This document shows, one piece after another, positions 1 to 5,064 of a stretch of 8,850 nucleotides of DNA. The DNA lies in contig JAGLRI010000043.1 in the NCBI GenBank assembly GCA_023136395.1, forward strand, positions 1 through 8,850, written 5' to 3'. Positions within the stretch are counted from its first letter, which is position 1, and each line of letters starts with the position of its first letter. The notes below the pieces were generated by a model. The model was not told where the DNA came from. It saw nothing but the letters and a program-made list of their open reading frames with translations, and did not search any database. This DNA comes from Candidatus Bathyarchaeota archaeon. GTDB lineage: Archaea > Thermoproteota > Bathyarchaeia > Bathyarchaeales > Bathyarchaeaceae. The position numbers and the translations under genes were made by a program.

Positions 1-669
1 AACTTCTACTGGGTTGGATTGGGTGCCCGTAATCTCAACAGGAATGTGTTGAAGTGTTTTTCTAAGTTCTTCATCAGAAATATGGTACTGAAACCGAGCT
101 ACCGCTCTTTCAAATAATCTAATCTCTTCAATGAAACGATTGATTGCTTCTTCAACTGGTTTATAACGATCTAACCCAAGTAAACGACGAATAAAATCTC
201 CTATTACCGCAGTTAAGGCTTGTTCTGTACCTCCTGCGGAGCGTATGGGTCCCGCAAAGTATATTGCTAAATATCTTGTTCGGTCAGGATTGTGCTTAAT
301 GAGTACGTGAGCTACACCTTGTATTGGTGCTGCGGTAATACCTTCAGTTAAAATGGCAAGAGCTGTTCTTATTGCTTGTTCAGCTGCTTCTTGCTCGTCT
401 AAATGTCCAAATTTACCGCGGACAATTTCCTCCGCAACTTTAAAGGCTACTTCCTCTCGAGGCAGCTTTTCACATAGCTCTCGTATGTTTTCAGCAACCC
501 CAGATGGACCAACTAATCCCTCAACAAGCTCGGCTAAGTCCTTTGCTACTTCAGGTTCTGGGTTTAAGGCGGGATCTAATCCCTTTTCCCTTGCTTTTCT
601 AGCAACTTCATATATTCTTTCTAGATCGCTTTCAAGAATAGAAACGTATTGCTGATGTTCTTTACTCAT
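1..669 (-). CDS. polC: DNA polymerase D large subunit DP2, N-terminal part (runs off the window)
   Basis: The reading frame is open from 669 to the left edge and gives the first 223 residues of a protein that normally exceeds 1,000. I recognise the DP2 N-terminal domain: the segment around residues 50-60 (EGLVGPSGVAENIRELCEK), KFGHLDEQEAAEQAIRTALA (87-106), the strongly conserved AGPIRSAGGTEQAL (139-152) and the IPVEITG segment (209-215). DP2 is the catalytic subunit of the heterodimeric replicative polymerase PolD; its double-psi beta-barrel core lies beyond this window. The start is uncertain. ATG at 669 has no nearby Shine-Dalgarno, whereas a GAGG on the minus strand (691-694) sits 9 nt before an in-frame TTG at 679-681, which would add four residues. 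It is the last visible gene of the minus-strand cluster, 70 nt after the zinc-ribbon gene. PolD excludes classical Crenarchaeota as source. Confidence 0.95.
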   Translation of the reverse strand, partial: MSKEHQQYVSILESDLERIYEVARKAREKGLDPALNPEPEVAKDLAELVEGLVGPSGVAENIRELCEKLPREEVAFKVAEEIVRGKFGHLDEQEAAEQAIRTALAILTEGITAAPIQGVAHVLIKHNPDRTRYLAIYFAGPIRSAGGTEQALTAVIGDFIRRLLGLDRYKPVEEAINRFIEEIRLFERAVARFQYHISDEELRKTLQHIPVEITGTQSNPVEV

Positions 670-739
670 TTTGATAGTCAAGTTTATTTTCCTCAGAGAG
701 GTCCTTAGTCAACGCTTTAAACGTAAGAAGGCGTTTAGA

Positions 740-1051
740 TTATTCGGAGTGTATTCGGCATAAGATAAAGGTCTCCCATTTTTGTTTGATTTGCCCCGTT
801 ACCTTTTGATATGCGTCAATGGCTGTTTGTCCTCGGTTCTCCACACACTCTTTACATCGGTTATGTCTCAAATCCGATGGTCCATCACATTGTGCACAAT
901 TGAGAAGTAGAACCTCTCCTAAACCATGAATGTTGCTCCAGATATACTCTTGTTCATTATATTGGGGTTCAAAATCTGGCCAAACATCAAAAACGTCATT
1001 ACGATCTAAAGCCTTTTTTAAGGCATCAAAATAGTGTTCAAACGAGGTCAT
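740..1051 (-). CDS. Small zinc-ribbon protein of unknown function
   Basis: A 103-residue acidic protein that I cannot assign to a named family. It has a probable metal site C52-x2-C55-x10-C66-x2-C69, flanked by an acidic, aromatic-rich N-terminal half (several Trp, Tyr and Phe) and a short helical C-terminus. There is no signal peptide or membrane segment, so it should be cytoplasmic. Its ATG overlaps the TGA of the upstream GGGP synthase gene in an ATGA arrangement, and an AAGGAGG ribosome site lies inside the last codons of that gene, so the two are almost certainly translationally coupled. The next gene is polC. Function is open: a zinc-dependent nucleic-acid-binding or protein-interaction factor is possible, but nothing here proves it. 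The frame is supported by overlap, ribosome site and Cys spacing. Confidence 0.8.
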   Translation of the reverse strand: MTSFEHYFDALKKALDRNDVFDVWPDFEPQYNEQEYIWSNIHGLGEVLLLNCAQCDGPSDLRHNRCKECVENRGQTAIDAYQKVTGQIKQKWETFILCRIHSE

Positions 1052-1815
1052 GTTTTATCCTCCTTAATTTTAATATTATCTATTAACTCTTTAACCCTGT
1101 TTTTTGATTTAAAATTCTCCATAGTGGTACTAGTTACAACAACGTTTGCTCCAGCACTAACTATCTCTTTTGCTTGTTTCCCAGTTCTTATTCCACCACC
1201 CACGATTAAAGGAACATCAATAATTTTCTTCACCTTTTTTATCATGTCGTTTGGTACACGCTGTTCTGCTCCGGATCCAGCTTCTAAATATACAAAACGC
1301 ATACCAAAATATTGTGCAGCTAGTGCATGAGCAACAGCGATCTCCGGTTTGTTGTATGGAATTGTAGAAACTCTTCCAATAACACCCACAGATCCTCCTG
1401 TTCCAATAACTATGTAACCCAGTGGAATCGTTTCTAAACCAAACTCTTTAATTATAGGGGCGCCTAAAACTTGAGCTCCCGTAATAAAGTAAGGATCTGA
1501 GGAGTTAAGCAGAGACATAAACCAGATAGCATCAGCATGTCGACTAATACCAGTCACGTTGTTAGGAAAAATTATCACGGGTATCTTCACTGTCTTCTTC
1601 ACAGCTTTAATAACATCATCTAAAAGAGGCGTGTAAACAAATGAGGAACCGCCAACCATGATGGCGGCTGTTCCGTAGGATTCTGCTTCAAGAGCAATTT
1701 GAGACGCGAGTTGGTTTGTTATTTCCTTGGGGGAACAAAGGTCAATTAGAGTAATATGAATGGCGCCTTCTTCGTGAATTTTATCTATCAAGTATTTCTC
1801 AACTTTACCAATCAC
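1048..1815 (-). CDS. Geranylgeranylglyceryl phosphate synthase (GGGPS/PcrB family)
   Basis: This family is a TIM-barrel prenyltransferase that joins sn-glycerol-1-phosphate and geranylgeranyl diphosphate, the first committed step of archaeal ether-lipid synthesis, in the cytoplasm or at the membrane face. The 255 residues show the family in order: HITLID (20-25), GGSS (55-58), the FP..VTGIS segment (83-91), ADAIWFMSLLNS (94-105), IPLGYIV (130-136), YLEAGSG (176-182) and VGGGIRTG (205-212). The start is GTG at 1815, supported by GGAGGAG six nt upstream and only 18 nt after the elf1 stop. Oddities against the consensus as I remember it: LCS appears inserted between LID and the usual proline, FPG reads FPN (85), and VTGT reads VTST (229). 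The catalytic scaffold looks intact, but substrate or phosphate binding could differ. It resembles the group II (archaeal) form. Confidence 0.92.
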   Translation of the reverse strand: MIGKVEKYLIDKIHEEGAIHITLIDLCSPKEITNQLASQIALEAESYGTAAIMVGGSSFVYTPLLDDVIKAVKKTVKIPVIIFPNNVTGISRHADAIWFMSLLNSSDPYFITGAQVLGAPIIKEFGLETIPLGYIVIGTGGSVGVIGRVSTIPYNKPEIAVAHALAAQYFGMRFVYLEAGSGAEQRVPNDMIKKVKKIIDVPLIVGGGIRTGKQAKEIVSAGANVVVTSTTMENFKSKNRVKELIDNIKIKEDKT

Positions 1816-1833
1816 AGTTAACTCCTCCGGATT

Positions 1834-2058
1834 TTAGTAAAACTTATCAGTAAATTGACAATATACATCAATTTCTTGTAGGCTCGGGTTAAGATCAAAT
1901 TTGTCAGATAATCCGCAATTACCACACTGAATGGTAGCAATCTCTTGATCTTTTAAAAGTTTGATTCTTATCGTTTCTTTTCCACATTTGGGACATAAAT
2001 AAATCGTTGGTAGTTTTCTTTTTTGGACGCGAATTACTTTTCTGCGCCTTCTGCCCAT
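1834..2058 (-). CDS. elf1: Elf1-like transcription elongation factor (zinc ribbon)
   Basis: A 74-residue protein beginning MGRRRRKVIRV, the basic N-terminal tail typical of archaeal and eukaryotic Elf1. It is followed by a four-cysteine zinc ribbon C22-x2-C25-x19-C45-x2-C48 and an acidic C-terminal half. In eukaryotes Elf1 binds RNA polymerase II near the DNA entry channel; the archaeal homologue is taken to act on the archaeal polymerase. Length fits the family. The ATG is preceded by GAGGT (minus strand, 2065-2069) seven nt upstream. It is the first gene of the minus-strand cluster that continues with GGGP synthase, so its promoter, somewhere in 2070-2150, probably drives the whole cluster. 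An ATCACA element (2082-2087) in the leader resembles the half-sites of the array at 2168-2220. Confidence 0.88.
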   Translation of the reverse strand: MGRRRRKVIRVQKRKLPTIYLCPKCGKETIRIKLLKDQEIATIQCGNCGLSDKFDLNPSLQEIDVYCQFTDKFY

Positions 2059-2478
2059 ATATAGACCTCAATAATTATGCAATCACAAATACTATGTTCA
2101 GTATAACACTATAACTTAAATGTTTGACTAGATTAAAAGGTACAGATCATGTAAAACTTTCCTTTTTTGTGATAAGGTTGTGATTATCACATGTGATATG
2201 TCTGTGATTGGTGACATCACGGGTAAAAAGATAAATTTAATCCGCATGTAAATACAAGTTAAAACAAGTTGATGTCGAAGGATGTGAAAAATTTGAAAAT
2301 ACATTTTTTGAATATTAACAAGTTAAGGATTTTTGTTTAATCGTTTATTATACTCAGATAGTTCTATATAATAGTGAATTCTGTATCTTTAAATAAGACT
2401 TTTATTTAAAAACCGAAAAATATTTTACTATTGTATACATAATTGTATCCAATAGATCGTTTGTGTTAGTGAAAGAAT
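2059..2478. other. AT-rich divergent intergenic region between elf1 and the 161-aa gene
   Basis: These 420 bases hold no credible gene. They contain the leader and promoter of elf1 on the minus strand, the TGTGAT array at 2168-2220, and upstream DNA of the plus-strand gene at 2479. TATA-like runs occur at 2364-2373 and about 2432-2439; the second would place a transcript start about 20 nt before 2479. A 9-bp inverted repeat TTTAAATAA/TTATTTAAA (2388-2396 and 2402-2410, 5-nt loop) lies between. Promoter positions are inference from AT-rich boxes only. Confidence 0.6.
2168..2220. promoter_or_regulatory. Phased TGTGAT array with nested palindromes (probable operator)
   Basis: TGTGAT occurs four times on the plus strand, starting at 2168, 2179, 2192 and 2203, so at 11, 13 and 11 bp, about one helical turn apart. 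Nested within are two perfect palindromes: TGTGATTATCACA (2179-2191, central T) and TATCACATGTGATA (2185-2198). The array ends with GTGACATCAC (2211-2220). Related palindromes recur at 2960-2978 and 3226-3264. This looks like a multi-dimer operator; the protein that binds it is not identified. Confidence 0.65.
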
Positions 2479-2964
2479 TTGAGCTTGAAGGAAAACGTGC
2501 AAAAGTGGTTGAAACAATCAATTAATGATCCTCTTGTTAAAATATTAATAAAAAATAACACTTTGACAGAAAAACAGTTGGAAACGTTTTTAATTGATGT
2601 TCTGTCCGATAATTTAGCAGGAAAAGCTTTAAAGAATGAAGAAAAGGCCCGATTTCGCTTATTAGATGGGGGAGTAAGCCGAGGTGCGTTTAATAGAACG
2701 CTAAAACAAGCTCGAAACAATGTTATTAAATCCATATACACCCTTCTACTTTTGGGATACTTAGGAGTTTTTGAAAGTACAAGTTTGGTTCCATACATTG
2801 AGATCTCAAATAAACTCCAAAACTACATAACAACGTATAGAGATGTTAGGAAGCGTAATGAAAGAAAAGGTGAACAATTAAGAATGTTAAATATATTGAG
2901 TAAAGAGTTAGAGATTAATCTGGAGCAATTATCGAAAACTAAAAATATAAAAAACAGAACGTGA
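2479..2964 (+). CDS. Uncharacterised archaeal helical protein with HTH-like motif
   Basis: A 161-residue, mostly helical, basic protein. The most distinctive part is GGVSRGAFNRTLKQARNNV (64-82), followed by a hydrophobic helix IYTLLLLGYLGVF (86-98). I recall closely similar uncharacterised proteins in Thaumarchaeota and Bathyarchaeota, but know of no assigned function. The SRGAFNRTLKQAR segment could be the recognition part of a helix-turn-helix. The C-terminus (about 118-152) is charged and may form a coiled coil. The start is doubtful: TTG at 2479 is the first possible start after an in-frame TGA (2470-2472) but lacks a good ribosome site; GTG at 2497 has GAAGGA five nt upstream. The gene stands alone, with operator-like palindromes both far upstream (2168-2220) and across its stop codon (2960-2978), so it may belong to the regulon of its own or its neighbour's product. 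Confidence 0.8.
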   Translation: MSLKENVQKWLKQSINDPLVKILIKNNTLTEKQLETFLIDVLSDNLAGKALKNEEKARFRLLDGGVSRGAFNRTLKQARNNVIKSIYTLLLLGYLGVFESTSLVPYIEISNKLQNYITTYRDVRKRNERKGEQLRMLNILSKELEINLEQLSKTKNIKNRT

Positions 2965-2978
2965 TATCACATATCACG
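2960..2978. promoter_or_regulatory. Perfect inverted repeat CGTGATAT-CAC-ATATCACG
   Basis: Arms of 8 bp at 2960-2967 and 2971-2978 are separated by CAC. Within it ATATCAC is repeated in tandem (2964-2970, 2971-2977) and GTGATATCAC (2961-2970) is itself a palindrome. It overlaps the TGA stop of the gene ending at 2964. The 15-mer at 2964-2978 recurs exactly at 3239-3253. I read it as a binding site for the same factor as the other two clusters. Confidence 0.6.
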
Positions 2979-3032
2979 AAATCAAAGATTTGAGTTATTT
3001 ATTTAAAGACGGTATATTATAAAGGAGTGTGT

Positions 3033-3095
3033 TTGAAGAAGATGCCGTTTTTTATTCGATGGAGGAAAATAAAAATAAGTCTAAATTACGGTTAG
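3033..3095 (+). CDS. Possible 20-residue basic peptide
   Basis: A short frame starting at TTG 3033 (or ATG 3042) would encode MKKMPFFIRWRKIKISLNYG. In its favour, AAAGGAG at 3021-3027 lies at a good distance upstream and AT-rich boxes (around 2997-3006 and 3012-3020) could serve as a promoter. Against it are the length and the lack of any recognised family. It could be a leader peptide, a small membrane-active peptide, a decayed gene start or chance. Confidence is low. Confidence 0.2.
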   Translation: MKKMPFFIRWRKIKISLNYG

Positions 3096-3213
3096 TTTAA
3101 TAAAATACATTTAAAATCGTGTCTTTCTTAGATAGTTTTTGATGTTAATAATATAAACATAAGATAAAGTATTAATGTTTTAAAATGGATAATACTAAAT
3201 AATTAAACAGAAA

Positions 3214-3223
3214 CGTATATTAA
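3214..3223 (+). promoter_or_regulatory. Probable TATA box of the gene at 3287
   Basis: CGTATATTAA lies about 70 nt before the start codon. An archaeal start site some 25 bp downstream would fall near 3243, inside the palindrome cluster 3226-3264, so a protein bound there would block initiation. Position is inferred from sequence resemblance only. Confidence 0.4.
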
Positions 3224-3225
3224 TC

Positions 3226-3264
3226 GTTGTGATGTCACATATCACATATCACGTGTGACACAAC
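3226..3264. promoter_or_regulatory. Compound palindromic operator upstream of the membrane-anchored winged-helix gene
   Basis: The segment contains TGTGATGTCACA (3228-3239, arms TGTGA/TCACA), a tandem CACATAT pair (3236-3242, 3243-3249), TCACGTGTGA (3249-3258) and an outer pair TGTCACA/TGTGACA (3233-3239 and 3254-3260); GTTGTG and CACAAC bound it. It shares 15 identical bases with the site at 2964-2978. It lies 22 nt before the start codon of the gene at 3287, with a TATA-like box immediately upstream, which is the typical placement of a repressor or autoregulatory site. Confidence 0.65.
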
Positions 3265-3286
3265 AGCATATCATGAGGTAGAGTAG

Positions 3287-3988
3287 ATGACTTCTGATCC
3301 ATTTTTATTACTGACAATTATATTATTGTTCATGACGATGGGAGTTGCAATTTTATTTTATAGGAAAATAAGGGATGCTTCGAAAGAATATAAAGACGCA
3401 AAGAATGTAGTAACTGATATAATTTTTAGTTTTAATAATCAGATAGAGAACCAAAAAAACAACCTCCAGATTGTTGCGCAAAAAATGAAGCAAATTTTCA
3501 TAACTAATGAGAGAATAATTGAGAGAATAGAGGTTCGTGATAATCGATTTACGAACTTCGAGGATAAAATGAAAATTGACTCAGAAATTGAACAAAAAAT
3601 ATTGGGGCGGTTCAAAACAATCGACAAAAAGATAGAAGAGCGAATTAAGACCCAAGAGAGAATTGTCGAAAAAATTGCGGAGCTTGAAAAAATACAGGGA
3701 GGATATAATACAGAAATTCAGACAGTTATACCAATCAGAAAAGAAAGGGCATTAGCTCCGTTAACAGAAACTGAATTGATGGTTCTTGAAACTCTAGCAA
3801 GGGAAGGTGAAAAGGCTGCCCCAGAAATTAGAAGAAGAATAGAACTTAGTAGGGAGCACACTTCTCGATTAATGAAAAAATTATACGAAAACGGTTATCT
3901 AGAACGTGATACACGGAAAATACCTTATACTTATAGTATTAAAAAAGAAATGCTAAAAATATTAAATATAGAAAGAGAATTAACGTGA
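3287..3988 (+). CDS. Membrane-anchored coiled-coil protein with C-terminal winged helix
   Basis: A 233-residue protein in three parts: one N-terminal transmembrane segment (about 6-25), a long charged coiled-coil-like helix (about 28-137), and a winged helix-turn-helix (about 158-220), in which PLTETELMVLETLAREG starts the domain, the segment SREHTSRLMKKLYENGYLER (188-207) is the recognition helix and following strand, and a short wing ends near TRKIPYTYSI. The DNA-binding part resembles archaeal MarR/ArsR-like domains. The single anchor would put the winged helix on the cytoplasmic side, tethering DNA or a promoter to the membrane. The start is ATG at 3287 with GAGGT seven nt upstream. The compound operator at 3226-3264 is immediately upstream, suggesting autoregulation. 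The 3' end overlaps the convergent gene by 9 bp. What signal it senses cannot be told; no sensor domain is visible apart from the coiled coil. Confidence 0.85.
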   Translation: MTSDPFLLLTIILLFMTMGVAILFYRKIRDASKEYKDAKNVVTDIIFSFNNQIENQKNNLQIVAQKMKQIFITNERIIERIEVRDNRFTNFEDKMKIDSEIEQKILGRFKTIDKKIEERIKTQERIVEKIAELEKIQGGYNTEIQTVIPIRKERALAPLTETELMVLETLAREGEKAAPEIRRRIELSREHTSRLMKKLYENGYLERDTRKIPYTYSIKKEMLKILNIERELT

Positions 3989-4393
3989 AAAATTTGAAAG
4001 TTGGGTTATTTCAGTTAAAATCCTATAACGGTGGATATTATTCGTGTTGCTTTTTAAAAGAATCTCGCGGTTAACCATCCGAGATAAATAAGTTGAAATG
4101 GTACTTAGATTAACCGGTTCTTTAAATTCTTGCTCATATGCAGATTGAATGTCTCTTGATGAAAACCACATAACAGGAAAATGCTTCGTAATAATTAAAT
4201 GAACCTTATCAAATTTTGACATATCAGATATTCGTCGACCCCAGTTAGAGTTTGGTTCGGGTACACCCCCAAGTAACTCAATAAGATCGAAAAGACGAAT
4301 TGCCTTATCTCTCGTAACATGTCCATCGAACGTTATTGTATAGCGATTTCCATCGTCATCGTAAACCTCCACTCGCATCTTCCTGGCGGGCAT
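3980..4393 (-). CDS. Uncharacterised archaeal beta/winged-helix protein
   Basis: A 137-residue protein. An N-terminal strand pair (about 6-23, MRVEVYDDDGNRYTITFDG) is followed by a helix with RDKAIRLFDLIELLGG (28-43). A second domain (about 58-126) looks like a winged helix: FDKVHLIITKHFPVMWFSSR, then the segment around residues 81-105 (DIQSAYEQEF, then VNLSTISTYLSRM) as likely helix-turn-helix, then a hydrophobic/basic wing ending RYRIL. I recall homologues in Thaumarchaeota and Bathyarchaeota without assigned function. The ATG has GGTG about eight nt upstream. The gene faces the membrane-anchored winged-helix gene and their 3' ends overlap by 9 bp (3980-3988). Its 5' end borders the putative origin, so its promoter must lie in the left edge of that region. 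A DNA-binding role is inference. Confidence 0.82.
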   Translation of the reverse strand: MPARKMRVEVYDDDGNRYTITFDGHVTRDKAIRLFDLIELLGGVPEPNSNWGRRISDMSKFDKVHLIITKHFPVMWFSSRDIQSAYEQEFKEPVNLSTISTYLSRMVNREILLKSNTNNIHRYRILTEITQLSNFSR

Positions 4394-4519
4394 CTGAAAG
4401 CACCTAATATATTACAAATAACACTTCACAAGTTAAAGAAATTATGGTGAAAAAGTCATAAAAAAAACCTAAAATTATTCCTTGAAAACTAAAAAGAAAG
4501 GTAAATTGCAGTTTATTTG

Positions 4520-4537
4520 CTTCACAAACTTCACAAA
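4520..4537 (+). repeat. Tandem 9-bp repeat CTTCACAAA
   Basis: Two perfect adjacent copies (4520-4528, 4529-4537), followed by TAACACAAATAA. CTTCACAA also occurs at 4424-4431 and TTCACAAATG at 4684-4693. All lie on the left side of the putative origin. They may be binding sites for an accessory factor or the minus-strand gene's regulator; function is unknown. Confidence 0.5.
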
Positions 4538-4584
4538 TAACACAAATAAAGAAAAGAAGATATAAGCAGAAAAATTTACTACTC

Positions 4585-4604
4585 TCGAATGGAAAGCAAG
4601 GGGT
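4585..4604 (+). repeat. ORB-like element 1
   Basis: TCGAATGGAAAGCAAGGGGT matches element 2 at 16 of 20 positions (no gaps) and resembles the archaeal mini-ORB with its terminal G-string. Orientation is plus, toward orc1/cdc6. Confidence 0.65.
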
Positions 4605-4769
4605 CTCCTTTTAACTAAAAATAAGGTAAAAATAAGTCAATTTTAATGAAAGAATTTCAGAAAAAGACTCAACAAACTTTTAATTCACAAATGTTTACAA
4701 TAGAGTTAAATATTTTCTATAGTTAAGATGTTAAAAAACAAAAGTTCTTTATAATATTAATATTACACC

Positions 4770-4789
4770 ACCCTTTCATTTCCATTGGA
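4770..4789 (-). repeat. ORB-like element 2
   Basis: Read on the minus strand this is TCCAATGGAAATGAAAGGGT, followed by GGTGT. It shares the AATGGAAA core and the GGGT end with element 1 and is in opposite orientation to elements 1 and 3, as at many archaeal origins. Confidence 0.65.
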
Positions 4790-4933
4790 GTAATTAATGG
4801 ATAATTTAATGGAATAATTGTTGAAGTGATAGGTGAAAAATAATAAAATAACATTGATACCAAAAAAATTAAACAAATACTTGAAAAAATTTTATAATAA
4901 TAATTAAATAAAGAAAAAGAATTTATTATTTAG

Positions 4934-4988
4934 GATCTATTCCTTATAGAATAAGTAATCATATTTTCTTACTATATAGATCTATTCC
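4934..4988 (+). repeat. Direct repeat GATCTATTCC, two copies
   Basis: Identical decamers at 4934-4943 and 4979-4988, start-to-start 45 bp, within the AT-rich core. The second copy merges with ORB-like element 3; the first is followed by TTATAGAAT and lacks a G-string, so it may be a degenerate half-element. Confidence 0.45.
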
Positions 4989-5005
4989 ACAAGAAAAATA
5001 GGGGT
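4986..5005 (+). repeat. ORB-like element 3
   Basis: TCCACAAGAAAAATAGGGGT, followed by GTGTGG, matches element 1 at 13 of 20 positions, chiefly TC.A, GAAA and AGGGGT. It is the copy closest to orc1/cdc6 and may also mediate autoregulation of that gene. Confidence 0.55.
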
Positions 5006-5030
5006 GTGTGGTATATAATTCAAAATGAGT

Positions 5031-5064
5031 TTTTTTAACTAGTTTTGTTAAAAAATATTTTTTA
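5031..5064. repeat. Overlapping A/T-tract inverted repeats
   Basis: TTTTTTAAC (5031-5039) pairs with GTTAAAAAA (5047-5055), and TAAAAAATATTTTTTA (5049-5064) is a perfect 16-bp palindrome that reuses the same A-tract. It could help unwinding at the origin or bend the DNA next to the orc1/cdc6 promoter. Confidence 0.5.

Larger units (their letters stand above)
2965..3286. other. AT-rich intergenic region between the two plus-strand regulator-like genes
   Basis: These 322 bases contain the inverted repeat at the left end, one possible 20-codon reading frame (3033-3095), a TATA-like box and the operator cluster 3226-3264 just before the next gene. From about 3096 to 3210 I see only AT-rich sequence with no clear structure. 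Confidence 0.6.

Noticed and set aside
353..655. Open frame on the plus strand
   Set aside because: It lies antisense to the clearly recognised DP2 coding region and has a low-complexity Ser-rich product.
711..735. Inverted repeat AACGC/GCGTT between the zinc-ribbon gene and polC
   Set aside because: It has only five base pairs with a 15-nt loop and no T-run; too weak to call a terminator.
1034..1330. Open frame on the plus strand with hydrophobic product
   Set aside because: It is antisense to the GGGP synthase gene, and the hydrophobicity mirrors that gene's own codons.
2466..2798. Open frame on the minus strand
   Set aside because: It is antisense to the 161-aa protein, whose residue pattern is that of a real protein.
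2168..3264. Resemblance of TGTGA/TCACA sites to bacterial CRP operators
   Set aside because: The spacers are 2-3 bp here instead of the 6 bp of CRP sites, and no CRP-type protein is encoded in the window.
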